Source: Leptolyngbya sp. SIOISBB (GTDB taxonomy: Bacteria > Cyanobacteriota > Cyanobacteriia > Phormidesmidales > Phormidesmidaceae). From it: DNA of 64,000 nucleotides. Position 1 is the stretch's first letter; every line of letters begins with the position of its first letter. The notes beneath the pieces were generated by a model, which saw only the letters and a list, made by a program, of their open reading frames with translations, searched no databases and was not told where the DNA came from. The stretch covers positions 6,286,026-6,350,025 of the forward strand of contig JAAHII010000001.1 of NCBI GenBank assembly GCA_010671905.1. The letters run 5' to 3'. This document shows positions 63,935 to 64,000 of this stretch, one piece after another. The translations under genes and the position numbers were made by a program.

Positions 63935-64000
63935 TGCTGCGTTCGATTTGCACCACGGTGATTGAGTTACCGGCTAGGGCTTGGGACTATGGCCAGCGTT
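63934..64000 (+). CDS. Start of a gene running off the window
   Basis: The ATG at 63934 overlaps the preceding stop as TAATG. The frame is open to the last base and reads MLRSICTTVIELPARAWDYG. Too little is visible to name it; it is the third gene of the membrane-protein operon. Confidence 0.5.
   Translation, partial: MLRSICTTVIELPARAWDYGQR

Overview
The window reads as cyanobacterial DNA. GCGATCGC (HIP1) octamers recur throughout, and there is a devBCA-type exporter, an Npun_R1517-like regulator, DUF1400 hydrolase, PPC-TPR and AAA/TPR/CHAT proteins, and tRNA genes without encoded CCA. Nothing here fixes the genus. Most of the window is accessory DNA: mobile elements, plasmid-type functions and a dense block of NLR-like (STAND/CHAT/caspase/TIR) conflict genes, with a short stretch of ordinary chromosomal genes at about 40.4-50.9 kb.

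Layout. (1) 0-10.7 kb: the end of a giant tail-like beta-rich protein, a protein built from degenerate Hedgehog/M15-type modules, and small membrane or cell-wall genes. (2) 10.9-16.6 kb: a plasmid or ICE backbone with a frameshifted MobF relaxase and its small accessory gene (minus strand), then 11-bp centromere-like repeats, a ParM-type actin and two co-directional partner genes (plus strand). (3) 16.6-21.6 kb, minus strand: a small EACC1-like membrane protein, a caspase-like protease, and a STAND/NACHT protein with five virtually identical WD40 repeats. The caspase and STAND frames meet at a T-TTT-TTG slippery heptamer directly before the caspase stop and may be one protein. (4) 21.7-23.9 kb: RHH and small plasmid-type genes. 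(5) 23.9-39.06 kb, minus strand: a PPC-TPR gene broken by three 1-bp insertions, and a co-directional series Trypco1 - MoxR/ChlI-like AAA+ - ChlD-like vWA - CHAT - NACHT - CHAT/TIR/AAA - AAA/TPR/pseudo-CHAT. Most of these genes overlap or nearly abut. (6) 39.31-39.36 kb: the 3' two thirds of a tRNA-Pro(CGG), oriented so that an integrated element would lie to its left, then a dead IS630 transposase.

(7) 40.4-50.9 kb: secreted DUF1400 hydrolase, HEAT protein, devBCA with a divergent TetR gene, decayed cupin and RidA genes, SET methyltransferase, DUF4864 protein and an ABC-2 ATPase whose permease is missing. (8) 50.96-55.04 kb: nested transposons. An NF041680-type element is split at TA by an IS630 element, which holds a 122-bp MITE and an IS110 copy. 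(9) 55.7-57.44 kb: Npun_R1517-like gene, tRNA-Glu, tyrosine integrase and a tRNA-Phe 3' fragment (att site). (10) 57.45-64 kb: a second mobile module with an excisionase-like HTH, a Toprim/DUF3854 plus VapE-type helicase, small genes and a membrane-protein operon running off the window.

The strongest candidates for something new are the seven-gene Trypco1/MoxR/vWA/CHAT/NACHT/TIR array and the possible frameshift-fused caspase-STAND protein. Both appear to be cargo of an integrated element ending at the tRNA-Pro fragment. Single-base indels occur in several genes, so any frameshift claim needs read-level confirmation.
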